The translations under genes and the position numbers were made by a program. Source: an uncultured Gammaproteobacteria bacterium (GTDB lineage Bacteria > Pseudomonadota > Gammaproteobacteria > Steroidobacterales > Woeseiaceae). Taken from it: a stretch of 64,000 nt of DNA. Shown here piece after piece: positions 53,207-62,150 of the stretch. Position 1 is the first letter of the stretch; each line of letters opens with the position of its first letter. The stretch is taken from assembly GCA_937899415.1 (NCBI GenBank), contig CALBPI010000001.1, positions 1-64,000 on the forward strand. The letters run 5' to 3'. The notes under the pieces were generated by a model. That model worked only from the letters and a program-made list of their open reading frames with translations, did not search any database and was not told the origin of the DNA.

Positions 53207-53992
53207 CTAGCTTCTGAAAGCCCTCAAATGGTTTATCAATCCCCGTAGCTTTGTTCTTGCGGTCATGGAAAACGGTAGTCGGATCCGGGATCCCACTCTT
53301 GCGATGACGTCAGCAACTTCGAGAACGCGCTCCGGGTCGATAGCTTGAGCGGCTGACTGGATCAGAAAGAGCTTTCGATACCCTTTCCCCGGATGCTCGA
53401 TTTCCCCTAGCTCACGATACTCCGCCCGCACGCCGGAGCCCTCGATCGCACTTCTGATTACCTCGGCAACAGGCCTTCCGTCGTACCAGGATCGAATCTT
53501 GTGTGGGGTCTCGCCGGGATCGTCCTCGTTCGGGACTTCGAAAAAGGTGTATTCCGCGCCTTCGATCAGGTGGATGAATGCAGCGTTCCAGTCGTCCCGG
53601 CTCTGAAGCCGTGTGCCTATACCATCACCCATCCAGTGAAACACGCTGAGCACTAGCTGATAGTTGACGGGGCATGACTTCAGGGCAGCAAAAGTATCCG
53701 CATCGAACAGGCAATTCACCAGGTGATTATTAGTGATGCCCATTTCAGAAACTCTGGATTTGTGCTCACGCACATTGCTGTCACCCAGCATGATGCTGCC
53801 GTCAACGGCAATCACCTTGGACTCGGGAAAATCGAGTGCCGTCTTGACGCTGAACCAGCCGCTGTCACTTCCCCAGTCAATCATCGTAAACGCATCGCTG
53901 CGTAGCTGGGGGGCGATGAGCTCCCAGCGCTGCTGATACGTTTTGTCCGAGGCATAACCCCAAGAGCCATCCAGTGTCACGACAGTCTCCAC
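53207..53992 (-). CDS. SAM-dependent methyltransferase
   Basis: A 261-aa class I methyltransferase from a GTG start. Motif I is FTMIDWGSDSGWFSVKTAL (about residues 35-53), with an aspartate in place of the usual first Gly cluster spacing, followed by KVIAVDGSIML (Asp64, binding the SAM ribose). VNYQLVLSVFHWMGDGIG is the motif IV region, and EYTFFEVPNEDDPGETPH lies after it. It is the first gene of a two-gene operon with the kinase. It may methylate a sugar or the phosphate added by the kinase; the substrate is inferred from context. Confidence 0.75.
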   Translation of the reverse strand: METVVTLDGSWGYASDKTYQQRWELIAPQLRSDAFTMIDWGSDSGWFSVKTALDFPESKVIAVDGSIMLGDSNVREHKSRVSEMGITNNHLVNCLFDADTFAALKSCPVNYQLVLSVFHWMGDGIGTRLQSRDDWNAAFIHLIEGAEYTFFEVPNEDDPGETPHKIRSWYDGRPVAEVIRSAIEGSGVRAEYRELGEIEHPGKGYRKLFLIQSAAQAIDPERVLEVADVIARVGSRIRLPFSMTARTKLRGLINHLRAFRS

Positions 53993-54041
53993 GGTCTAGA
54001 AATCAGAATAGGGCGAAAGTAACACGTCGTCGCGTCGCGTT

Positions 54042-54113
54042 GGCCTGTGTATGCGCTGGGCGCCAGGGCCAAAACACAACGATCCGCGTATGCGATTCTG
54101 ACATACACAGGCC
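54042..54113. repeat. 12-bp perfect inverted repeat with competing pairing
   Basis: GGCCTGTGTATG (54042-54053) and CATACACAGGCC (54102-54113) are exact inverse copies with 48 nt between them. TTGGCC (54040-54045) can instead pair with GGCCAA (54067-54072), so two exclusive folds exist. The repeat lies 50-120 nt upstream of the methyltransferase gene, in the 221-nt gap after the SLBB gene. Confidence 0.65.
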
Positions 54114-54213
54114 TGTCAGCTATGGCGACGTGTGCACATCAGCGAACAACAGTTCAGGCAGAAAACGCGGGAGCGGGTTGACCTCGATGTGACAACATCA
54201 CACCACCACGAAA

Positions 54214-56934
54214 TCAGAACGAATTAACCGCCGCCACCGCGATCGCCAGGTTGTAAACAATCTGTGTCACGCTCGACCATAACGTCAGCGGCGCGATCCG
54301 GTCCGCGTCGATCGGAACCACGATCGTGTCTCCCGGCCGAATATCCGTACCGCCAACACGACGAAGCCACGCTGTCGTAGTGCCAGCGACAACTTGCCCG
54401 TTCGCACGAACCACATAAATCCGCTTGTCATCGGCTTTGGCCGTCAGGCCGCCACTGCGCGAGATGTAGTCATCGCGATCGAGCTCGTTGTCAAACAGAT
54501 GCGAGGTCGCGTACTGCACCTCGCCAATCACGGTCACCTCTTGCGTGCTTTGCGGCACCAGTAAGGTGTCGCCGTCTCGCAGCAAAATATCCGTTGGAGC
54601 GCCCTCGCCGCCCTCAAGCACCCCGCCGAGGTCGATCACCAGGCGGCCCGTCGCTTCGCTGTTACGCAACTGCCCAAGCAAACTCTGGCCAAGCGCAAAC
54701 GCCTGCTGCGCATCCGGCGAGAGCTGCGCGCCCTGCAATGCAAACGCAGCCAAATCAGCTTCCAGCCGAGAGGCGAGCACGTCGATCTGCTCTTCCTCAC
54801 GCTGCTTGAGAATCTCCCGCGTAAAGACACTGCCGTCCGCAAAAGAAAGCTCCGTGAGTCCCCCAGCGCGTTCGATCACCGAAACCAGTGTTTCGCCGCG
54901 CATGATCGGGTAGGAGCCAGGGAACCGCACCTCACCCTCGATGGTGACCTTTTCCTGTCCGCGCCACTCCGGAATCTCGCGGATGCTCAAATAGTCGTAG
55001 GGCTGCAGCGGCTCATCCGCTATCGCGTTCCCCGCGAGCACACCCTGCAGATCGATATCTATAAGTCGCGTCTGCCGCGAGCCGTCTTCGCCGATGACGT
55101 AGCGAGTGAGCTCGGCATCGCCAAGAAACGCGGCGTCAGTGAAGCCGCCGCCCGCGCGCACGAGGTCGCTAACTCGCATTCCGGATTCAAGCGGATAATC
55201 TCCGGGCGCCCTGACCTGCCCGCCGATGGATACCGCACGTACGTCGCCACCGTTGATCGCCTGCGCACGCAACTGCTCAAGGATCGCTTCGAGGTCAGCG
55301 CCACGTGCGGGGCCAGTCTCAAACGCAATAATCTGATCACGAGGTCGGAGTTCTGGGTCGGCATTCGTGCCGGGCGAAGCCAGCGCGGCCTCAAGATCGG
55401 CCGAGATCACCTCAATACGTCCGTCTTCGCGTGGCTCACGTCGAACCACGATGTAACCCAGATCTGCCTGCGATTTGAGCAGCGCGGGCGATGGCAACAA
55501 GCTGGTCAGCCGCAGCCCTTCCCGCCATTCATATTGCGCGGGCCGGCGTACGTGGCCCATAAGCTCCACCGAGTCATCAAGCCGATCGAGCACCGGGAAA
55601 ATGCGCAGGACGTCGCCGTCGCGAAGCCGAACCCCACGGCCGGCCTCGCTTGAGAGATCCGCATCGACGATTTGCCGATCGCCGCGCTGGGATACCCGCT
55701 CGATGCGGCCTGATGGCGCGAACGCCATGGGCGTCAAACCACCCGCGAGGCGCACGAGTTCGATGGCGGACGTCGGGCTCTCGAGTTCGTAATAAGCCGG
55801 GCGCGCCACCTCCCCTTCGACGCCCACCCGCGTGCCAACGGGCGGTACAAAAATAACATCGCCGGGCAACAGGCGTCGGTCACCACGGGTGTCCCCCCGC
55901 AGCAACAAGTCATACAGATCCAGTCGGCCAACGACCGTGCCGTTACGCTTTAGCTGAACGTCCCGAAGCGTACCGGTGGTGTTAACGCCGCCCGACAGGA
56001 ACAGCGCATTGGTCATCGTAGACAGACCGCTGACTGTGTATGAGCCTGGGCGGTTAACGTCGCCGAGAACGAAAATTCGAATCGAACGCATTTCGCCCAT
56101 GGTCACGCTGGCGCGCACACCGATCTTTTGCTCTGACACGCGGCTGACGATCTCGGCGCGGGCCGCGTTAAATGTTAGGCCAGAAACAGCAAGCGGCCCG
56201 ATCTCGGGCAACACGAGGGTGCCGTCACGTGTGACGGCCGTGTTGATCGTGCGGTTTTCCTGACCAAAGTACTCGATCACGAGTTGGTCGCCTGGACCCA
56301 TGACGTAATCTGCAGGTACAGGCACATCGGTAGCCGGCGCAAACGTCGTCGGCACATCCGAGAACAGGTCGTAACCGAAGTATTCGAGCGCCTCAACCCC
56401 AACCGGCGCGAGCGGCAGAATCTGAGCTGTTATTTCAAATGCTGCGAGTGACGGCTCTGCGCCCAGTCGAACCGAGATGTCATCAGCATCGAGACCTGCA
56501 AGCGAAATCGTCGCAACACCTGGCAATACGAGCTCGCCGGACTCCGTAAGCTCCCAGGTGCGCGTGCCTTCGAGAGCCGCCAGCGCCGGCCGCCCCTCGA
56601 GTTCCAGCGCCTCATCAGCATCCAGCTCATCAGCACCAAATGTGATGACGAGTGTCTCACCGCCCTCGATGCGCGGACGTGCCTCCTCGTCATTCTCGCC
56701 CACCTCTTCAATATCAGCGGGCCGAGAAAGCTCGGGAAACTCTGGCGCACCGCTGCCAGTCGTACCCTGCCGCCCGATGCCAAGCTCCTTGAGCAGCGCA
56801 TCTCGCTGGTCTGGGGGCAATGATTGCAGCATCTGCAGCTGCTCGGGTGTCGGCGTAGGCACCTGCGCAGAGGCTGCCGCGAACACCGCAAGTAGCAACC
56901 CGGTGCATAGAATGCGCATGGAGATTCTGTTCAT
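54214..56934 (-). CDS. Large SLBB-domain polysaccharide export protein
   Basis: About 906 aa from the ATG at 56934 (56919 is possible). A signal peptide (RILCTGLLLAVFAAASAQ) is followed by a Gln/Glu-rich linker and the Poly_export domain (ADYVMGPGDQLVIEYFGQ, RDGTLVLPEIGPLAVSGL). About six SLBB repeats follow, each opening like RIFVLGDVNRPGSYTVSGLS or VTIEGEVRFPGSYPIMRGET. The C-terminal LTLWSSVTQIVYNLAIAVAA is hydrophobic. No lipobox Cys is present, unlike Wza. It is likely the outer-membrane/periplasmic exporter for the Wzx/Wzy polymer. It lies 67 nt after wzi. Confidence 0.88.
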   Translation of the reverse strand: MNRISMRILCTGLLLAVFAAASAQVPTPTPEQLQMLQSLPPDQRDALLKELGIGRQGTTGSGAPEFPELSRPADIEEVGENDEEARPRIEGGETLVITFGADELDADEALELEGRPALAALEGTRTWELTESGELVLPGVATISLAGLDADDISVRLGAEPSLAAFEITAQILPLAPVGVEALEYFGYDLFSDVPTTFAPATDVPVPADYVMGPGDQLVIEYFGQENRTINTAVTRDGTLVLPEIGPLAVSGLTFNAARAEIVSRVSEQKIGVRASVTMGEMRSIRIFVLGDVNRPGSYTVSGLSTMTNALFLSGGVNTTGTLRDVQLKRNGTVVGRLDLYDLLLRGDTRGDRRLLPGDVIFVPPVGTRVGVEGEVARPAYYELESPTSAIELVRLAGGLTPMAFAPSGRIERVSQRGDRQIVDADLSSEAGRGVRLRDGDVLRIFPVLDRLDDSVELMGHVRRPAQYEWREGLRLTSLLPSPALLKSQADLGYIVVRREPREDGRIEVISADLEAALASPGTNADPELRPRDQIIAFETGPARGADLEAILEQLRAQAINGGDVRAVSIGGQVRAPGDYPLESGMRVSDLVRAGGGFTDAAFLGDAELTRYVIGEDGSRQTRLIDIDLQGVLAGNAIADEPLQPYDYLSIREIPEWRGQEKVTIEGEVRFPGSYPIMRGETLVSVIERAGGLTELSFADGSVFTREILKQREEEQIDVLASRLEADLAAFALQGAQLSPDAQQAFALGQSLLGQLRNSEATGRLVIDLGGVLEGGEGAPTDILLRDGDTLLVPQSTQEVTVIGEVQYATSHLFDNELDRDDYISRSGGLTAKADDKRIYVVRANGQVVAGTTTAWLRRVGGTDIRPGDTIVVPIDADRIAPLTLWSSVTQIVYNLAIAVAAVNSF

Positions 56935-57001
56935 CAGGGCGACATCAATTACGGGCGGGTTCGCCGCCCCCAAAAAGCGAGGAGTATACCGGACGAAGCG
57001 C

Positions 57002-58486
57002 CTAGAACGGCATCCGCCAGCTCACGAACAGGCGGCTGTCGTCACGCTCTACTCCTGTTACCAGGTCTTCGAATCGCGAGACGCCTGCGCCCAGCTCGAG
57101 CTCGCCGAATTCGAGCACCTTGCGGTGGCTGATTTCAAAGGCGGTGAAGTCGGCGGGCGTGCTAGTCAGCGTGTTGGCTGGATCGGGTGGACCGTCATTG
57201 TTGAGCTCCGCAATGCGCAGTATTGCGATCCAGCTGTCGCCATCAGGCTCAACCGCCATACCGCCCAGCGAGATCACTTCAGCATCATTATCGGCGCTGT
57301 GCCCGATGCTCCTCCCGCGATAGCGGTAGCCCGTCTGATAAATGGTGTTGTTGTAGCCGCAATTTGGACGTGAACTCGACTCGTAGAATTGGCAGGTCGT
57401 GCCCGCAAACTCAAGGAACCCGCGCCAACTCGTCATGGCCACTGTGCCAGAGGCCTCGACGCCGAGCTGCCCGAGGAAGCGGCTCGGGAATCCGCCTGCC
57501 TCGTCCTCACCAATCATCTGCATGTAGAACGCGCCGTTCGACGGCGCGAACTGCGGCGCCCAGCGCAGATCAACACCCGCAAGCTGATTGCCAGGCTCGT
57601 TGCTCGAGTCGATATCGTCATCACCTCGATTGTCTCGTCCGATCGCGAGCTTCACAAGCGCGTCGAGATCGCAAGGCCGGTCACCGTTCCCGCACCACTG
57701 CGCCGTGCGACTCAGGCCGATCTCAAGCGACTGGAGCGGCCGAAAATTGACCCTCAGCCCGAGGAAACGTGCATTGGGTACCGCGCGATCATCCTCGAGC
57801 TGTCCCCAGACAAAGCTCGCATCCCAGGGGCCAATCCAACGCAACCACTTCGATTTAAAGGCCGACGTGTCGTTGCGCTCGATAGATATGGCGGGAATCG
57901 GTCGCTGGTTATTGCCAAGAATGATACTGCCGTCGTAGCCAGGCCCCCACCAACGGTCCATGACCCCCGCGGAGACCATGTAGTTACCCAAAGCGACACC
58001 GACGTAAGAGCCATCGAGTCGCACGTCCTTGTCGTCATCAGGATCGCTGACGCCCGCGACACGCACCTCGGCCGCGACGCGATCGCCGAGCCAGCTCGCG
58101 CTGACGAATACATCGGTTTCTTCACGGGCGCGTCGCTCGAAGCCGCGCAACAGACCCGGCTCCGCGTCGTACTTGGCATCAACGCGATACTCGACCTGAC
58201 CAACCCGCGTCGCACGTAGTCCATGGCGGCGAACGCGCGTCAGCGCAGCCTGCTCGAAAACGCTGAGTGTCGAGAGATCTTCGAAGTCCGCGGTGTCATT
58301 GAGGATGTCACCCCACGACAGCGGCCAGCTTGTAACCGGTGCAGTGATGACCCCCGCATCGGCCAGCGTCTGGATATCATGACGCAACGCGAGGTCACCG
58401 GGCTCCACCCACGGACCCGCTGCCACCGGACGGGGCATGATTGTGAGCACCGCAGCCAATGAGGCTATGGCGAGAATTCGTTTCAT
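57002..58486 (-). CDS. Wzi-like capsule assembly outer-membrane protein
   Basis: A 494-aa protein from the ATG at 58486 (GGGAG about 6 nt upstream). A signal peptide (ILAIASLAAVLTIMPRPVAA) precedes GPWVEPGDLALRHDIQTLAD and PLSWGDIL, the typical Wzi N-terminus. GVMDRWWGPGYDGSIILGNN is the family hallmark. Many short beta strands follow, and the protein ends in a Phe-terminated strand SRLFVSWRMPF, as outer-membrane barrels do. Wzi proteins bind exported capsule to the cell surface. It is co-directional with and 67 nt upstream of the SLBB exporter gene. Confidence 0.92.
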   Translation of the reverse strand: MKRILAIASLAAVLTIMPRPVAAGPWVEPGDLALRHDIQTLADAGVITAPVTSWPLSWGDILNDTADFEDLSTLSVFEQAALTRVRRHGLRATRVGQVEYRVDAKYDAEPGLLRGFERRAREETDVFVSASWLGDRVAAEVRVAGVSDPDDDKDVRLDGSYVGVALGNYMVSAGVMDRWWGPGYDGSIILGNNQRPIPAISIERNDTSAFKSKWLRWIGPWDASFVWGQLEDDRAVPNARFLGLRVNFRPLQSLEIGLSRTAQWCGNGDRPCDLDALVKLAIGRDNRGDDDIDSSNEPGNQLAGVDLRWAPQFAPSNGAFYMQMIGEDEAGGFPSRFLGQLGVEASGTVAMTSWRGFLEFAGTTCQFYESSSRPNCGYNNTIYQTGYRYRGRSIGHSADNDAEVISLGGMAVEPDGDSWIAILRIAELNNDGPPDPANTLTSTPADFTAFEISHRKVLEFGELELGAGVSRFEDLVTGVERDDSRLFVSWRMPF

Positions 58487-58583
58487 TCTGGGCTCCCGCA
58501 TCCTGCGTTCGCGTCGGCCGCGCAGGCCTTACCGACCGCATGATACCGCCTATGACAGCGGCTCGCGGCCCCTGATGGATGGG

Positions 58584-59174
58584 TTACGCCGTCTGGCACG
58601 CGTCGTCGAAGTCAAGGCGCGGCAATCGCGGGTGCAGCGTGCTCCCATCCCCGTACCCCAGGTTGCAAAGAAAATTGACCCGGAACTGCCCGTCGGGGAA
58701 GAACTCGCCGTTGACGCCCGCCGGATCGAAACCCGACATCGGACCGCAGTCGAGACCGAATGCGCGGGCGGCGATCATGAAATACGCGCCCTGCAGTGTG
58801 CCGTTACGCATGGCGTTGTCGTAAATCGATTGCTCGCTGTCCGTAAACCAGTCGCGGGCGCCCGGGTTGTGCGGGTGCAGCTCGGGCACACGCTCATAGA
58901 ACTCCGAGTCGTAGGCGATGATGGCCGTCGCGGGTGCCGTCATGGTCTTCTCGACGTTGCCTTCGATCAGGTGTGACTTGAGGCGTGCCTTGCCCGCGTC
59001 ACTTGTGACGAATACGAAGCGCGCCGGGCAGCAGTTGGCGCTCGTGGGACCCATCTTGGTCAGGTCGTAAATCTCGCGCAGCAGGGACTCGGGCACGGGC
59101 TTGTCCAGCCAGGTCGAGTGCGTGCGGGCTTCGCCCAGAATCCTGTTGCGGGCAACTTCGCTGATGGGGTCCAT
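58584..59174 (-). CDS. rutE: RutE-like malonic semialdehyde reductase (nitroreductase family)
   Basis: A 196-aa flavin-binding nitroreductase-family protein. It has TKMGPTSANCCPARFVFVTS near residue 40, ATAIIAYDSEFYERVPELHP, and GLDCGPMSGFDPAGVNGEFF, all typical of RutE/RarE-type enzymes. These reduce malonic semialdehyde to 3-hydroxypropionate with NADPH. The other rut genes are not in the window, so the physiological substrate is uncertain. The start has GAGGA 7 nt upstream. It is unrelated to the polysaccharide genes. Confidence 0.88.
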   Translation of the reverse strand: MDPISEVARNRILGEARTHSTWLDKPVPESLLREIYDLTKMGPTSANCCPARFVFVTSDAGKARLKSHLIEGNVEKTMTAPATAIIAYDSEFYERVPELHPHNPGARDWFTDSEQSIYDNAMRNGTLQGAYFMIAARAFGLDCGPMSGFDPAGVNGEFFPDGQFRVNFLCNLGYGDGSTLHPRLPRLDFDDACQTA

Positions 59175-59213
59175 GCTCGGTCCTCAAATAGTAGTGGGCG
59201 TGGCGTCGGAGAC

Positions 59214-60044
59214 TCAGTCCGCCACGAGCGTCCATTCGGTTTCGGTGCACTGGGCGCGACCCTCCTCAAGCAGTTTCTCGAGGTGCGCCCGCAGTGAGTA
59301 TCGCGCAATGGGCCACAGCGCCGGGTCCACCTCATCGTAAACCTGCGGCAGCAGCGCGTCGATTGTGGCCGGCGCCAATGCCGCGAGTTTTTCGACCACC
59401 TTCGCCTCGCGCTCAAGCCGGTGCGCAATGATCCAGTCGATGGCGCGCTCGGGCTCAAGCAACGGCTCACCATGCCCGGGGGCGATGGTCTGCGGTGCGT
59501 AGTGCTTGAGTAGCGCCAGCGAGTCCAGGTAGGCGCGCATATTGCCGTCGGGTGCTGCGATGACCACGGTCGAGCCGTTCATGATGTGATCGCCCGTGAA
59601 CAGAATGCCCGTGGCCTTGTGCAGAAAGCAGACATGATTCGACGCGTGCCCGGGCGTATGAATCGCGACAATCTCGTGTCCCCCGACGGTCACGCTGTGC
59701 TCATGCTCGAGCACGGTGTCCGGTGCAAATGCGGCGTCATTCTCGAGCGTGGCCGGCGGCAACATGCCATACACGGCAGCACCCGTCCGCGCCGCCACGG
59801 CCGCCGCCGCTGGCGAGTGATCCCGGTGGGTGTGGGTGACGAGAATGGCGTCAAGGCGTCCATCGGCATGCGCGACCAGCGCGTCGACATGGGCGTCGAG
59901 ATCGGGGCCCGGGTCAATGAGCGCGAGACGGTCCTCGCCCACGAAATAGCTGTTGGTACCTGCACCCGTCATGGGGCCCGGATTCGGCGCCGTCAGCCGC
60001 GTGACGCCGTGCGCAATGGCAACGGCCTTTGCTGCGCCCGCCAT
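59214..60044 (-). CDS. MBL-fold metallo-hydrolase (LACTB2/glyoxalase II-like)
   Basis: A 276-aa zinc hydrolase. The metal motif is ILVTHTHRDHSPAAAAVAAR (HxHxDH). HTPGHASNHVCFLHKATGIL and FTGDHIMNGSTVVIAAPDGN complete the sites, and APGHGEPLLEPERAIDWII marks the C-terminal winged segment of the LACTB2 type. It has no signal peptide. The ATG at 60044 lies 1 nt after the Nudix gene stop, so the pair is coupled. The substrate is unknown (thioester or nucleic acid in relatives). Confidence 0.87.
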   Translation of the reverse strand: MAGAAKAVAIAHGVTRLTAPNPGPMTGAGTNSYFVGEDRLALIDPGPDLDAHVDALVAHADGRLDAILVTHTHRDHSPAAAAVAARTGAAVYGMLPPATLENDAAFAPDTVLEHEHSVTVGGHEIVAIHTPGHASNHVCFLHKATGILFTGDHIMNGSTVVIAAPDGNMRAYLDSLALLKHYAPQTIAPGHGEPLLEPERAIDWIIAHRLEREAKVVEKLAALAPATIDALLPQVYDEVDPALWPIARYSLRAHLEKLLEEGRAQCTETEWTLVAD

Positions 60045-60045
60045 A

Positions 60046-60867
60046 TCAGGGTGTCGCGGTGCGGCCGTCGGGCAGTGTAATCCGTAGCCCCGCGTTATCG
60101 CGGCTGACCACAGGCAACACTTCCTCAATCGCCGATTTGTCGAGCGCCCGTGCCGCCGCCATGGTCGCATCTACGGACTCAAAGCCGGCCAGCCAGGCCA
60201 GGTTCTCCACGGTTGGCGGGTGCAATTGCAGTCGGGGCTCGGCGCCCGGGTCAATCGCTGCGGCGGGACACACCCAGGCCGCGTCGACGGTTTCGCGCCC
60301 GTCCGCGGCACCGACCTGCCCCTCGGGCACGGCGGCCACGAAGAACCGGGTCGCATAGCGGCGCTCAAACACCACGGGCGTGGTCCAGAAACTGACGTAC
60401 TCGATCGCATCGCACATGAGCGTCAGCGACTCCGCTGCGCAGACCTCGCGCATGGTCAGCGCGTTGTTGGCGAGCGCCTGACGGTAGTCGTCATATCGAG
60501 CGCGGTGGCGTTCGTCGGCGGGCTCACAAAGCGCCCCTGTGATGTCACGGGCCAGCAGGTAGCCCGATTCCTCAAAGCACTCACGAATAGCCGCCACCCA
60601 TAAGCCAAGACCACCCGCGTCGAGACCCAGCTGGCGCGACGCCTGCGCATCATCGAGACCAAAACAATAAGGTGCCATGTCGGCCGTATGGTCGGCATCC
60701 GCTGACAAGCCACCCGGAAAGACGTGAGCACCGCCGAAATCCGCCTTGCCGTGGCGCTGCAGCATGAACACCTCCGTGCCTCTGCCCCGCGCCTTATCGC
60801 GAACCAGCATGATGGTGGCTGAGCTCACGGGCACCGTCTCAGGCGCTGCAGCGTCTCTCAATTTCAT
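60046..60867 (-). CDS. Nudix hydrolase (NUDT7/19-like)
   Basis: A 273-aa Nudix protein. ATIMLVRDKARGRGTEVFML is followed by GGAHVFPGGLSADADH, and the Nudix helix reads LWVAAIRECFEESGYLLARD (RExxEExG with Mg-binding Glu). The length and VFPGG segment fit the NUDT19/CoA-hydrolase-like group that accompanies MBL-fold genes in many proteobacteria. It probably hydrolyses CoA derivatives or another nucleoside diphosphate. The ATG at 60867 is chosen; the reading from 60942 lacks Nudix-like sequence. Confidence 0.87.
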   Translation of the reverse strand: MKLRDAAAPETVPVSSATIMLVRDKARGRGTEVFMLQRHGKADFGGAHVFPGGLSADADHTADMAPYCFGLDDAQASRQLGLDAGGLGLWVAAIRECFEESGYLLARDITGALCEPADERHRARYDDYRQALANNALTMREVCAAESLTLMCDAIEYVSFWTTPVVFERRYATRFFVAAVPEGQVGAADGRETVDAAWVCPAAAIDPGAEPRLQLHPPTVENLAWLAGFESVDATMAAARALDKSAIEEVLPVVSRDNAGLRITLPDGRTATP

Positions 60868-60945
60868 AGTTGATCTCGGCGTTACCGATTGCCGGGTCCC
60901 CGGGACGATCACCGGGCACCTTCGGCGCCTTGTGTTATACACTAA

Positions 60946-61317
<372 letters not shown>

Positions 61318-61434
61318 CTGGTCTATTCGCACCCGCGCCTGCGTCGGCGTCAGCTAGCGTCGCTCGCCTACTGAAATGTTTTGGCTGCCGCTGCGGTCAT
61401 TCCTCCCGTAACGTAAGATCACGGGCGCGACGCC

Positions 61435-62136
61435 ATGACCCACACTGCGAGCCACAACGCCACCGACTGCACGCTGGTACTGTTTACCAAGCGGCCACGG
61501 GCGGGTGTAGGCAAGCAACGCGTTGCTGCTGAAACGGATGCGACATTCGCCCTGGAATTGGCGGAACGCCTGTTCTCCTGTGCTGCCGAAGATCTCCTCG
61601 CATGGCCAGGCCCGCGCGTCATTTGCGTGGACCGCACCAATGACGTCGACTGGGCGGCCAGGCAGTGCCCGGGCGTGCGTGTGGTCGTGCAGGGTCCGGG
61701 CAACCTGGGCGCGCGCCTGCAACGTGCCACCGAAGCGCTGGCCAATAGTTCGGCGCCGATCCTGTTCATTGGCAGCGACGCGCCGACCGTGAACACCACG
61801 TATCTTCTGGAGGCCGCAAGCGCACTGACCACGCATGATGTCGCGCTGGGCGCCGCAGCGGACGGTGGCGTGGTTGCGATGGGCACGCGTGCGGGATGGC
61901 CCGAACTCGAGCCGCTGCCCTGGTCTACGGACATGTTGGGCGCCGAGCTCGCCTCAGCCTGTGAGGCGCGCGGCTCGAGTGTGCAATGGCTCGGCCCGCA
62001 CACAGACATTGACACCCCCAACGCGCTCGACGCGGTCATGGGCACGCTGGCGCTTGACGGGAGACCCGCGCGCCGCAACCTCGTGGCATGGTTACAGCGG
62101 GCGCGCCACGAACTCGAAGCGCGACACATCGCCTGA
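61435..62136 (+). CDS. DUF2064 (TIGR04282-like) nucleotidyl/glycosyltransferase
   Basis: A 233-aa protein. The N-terminal LVLFTKRPRAGVGKQRVAAE is the nucleotide-sugar-transferase-like loop. LGARLQRATEALANSSAPIL and FIGSDAPTVNTTYLLEAASA are the central motifs, and VALGAAADGGVVAMGTRAGW follows. WSTDMLGAELASACEARG and GPHTDIDTPNALDAV close the domain. The group is loosely linked with arsenosugar or other small-sugar synthesis; the function here is unproven. It is followed within 14 nt by a TVP38 gene, a common partner. Confidence 0.85.
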   Translation: MTHTASHNATDCTLVLFTKRPRAGVGKQRVAAETDATFALELAERLFSCAAEDLLAWPGPRVICVDRTNDVDWAARQCPGVRVVVQGPGNLGARLQRATEALANSSAPILFIGSDAPTVNTTYLLEAASALTTHDVALGAAADGGVVAMGTRAGWPELEPLPWSTDMLGAELASACEARGSSVQWLGPHTDIDTPNALDAVMGTLALDGRPARRNLVAWLQRARHELEARHIA

Positions 62137-62150
62137 CGAACGGAAAGATC

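Noticed and set aside
54190-54207. TGTGACAACATCACA as a second CRP site
   Set aside because: The half-sites are separated by 5 nt rather than 6, and the site lies at the 3' side of the SLBB gene, so CRP-type binding is unlikely.
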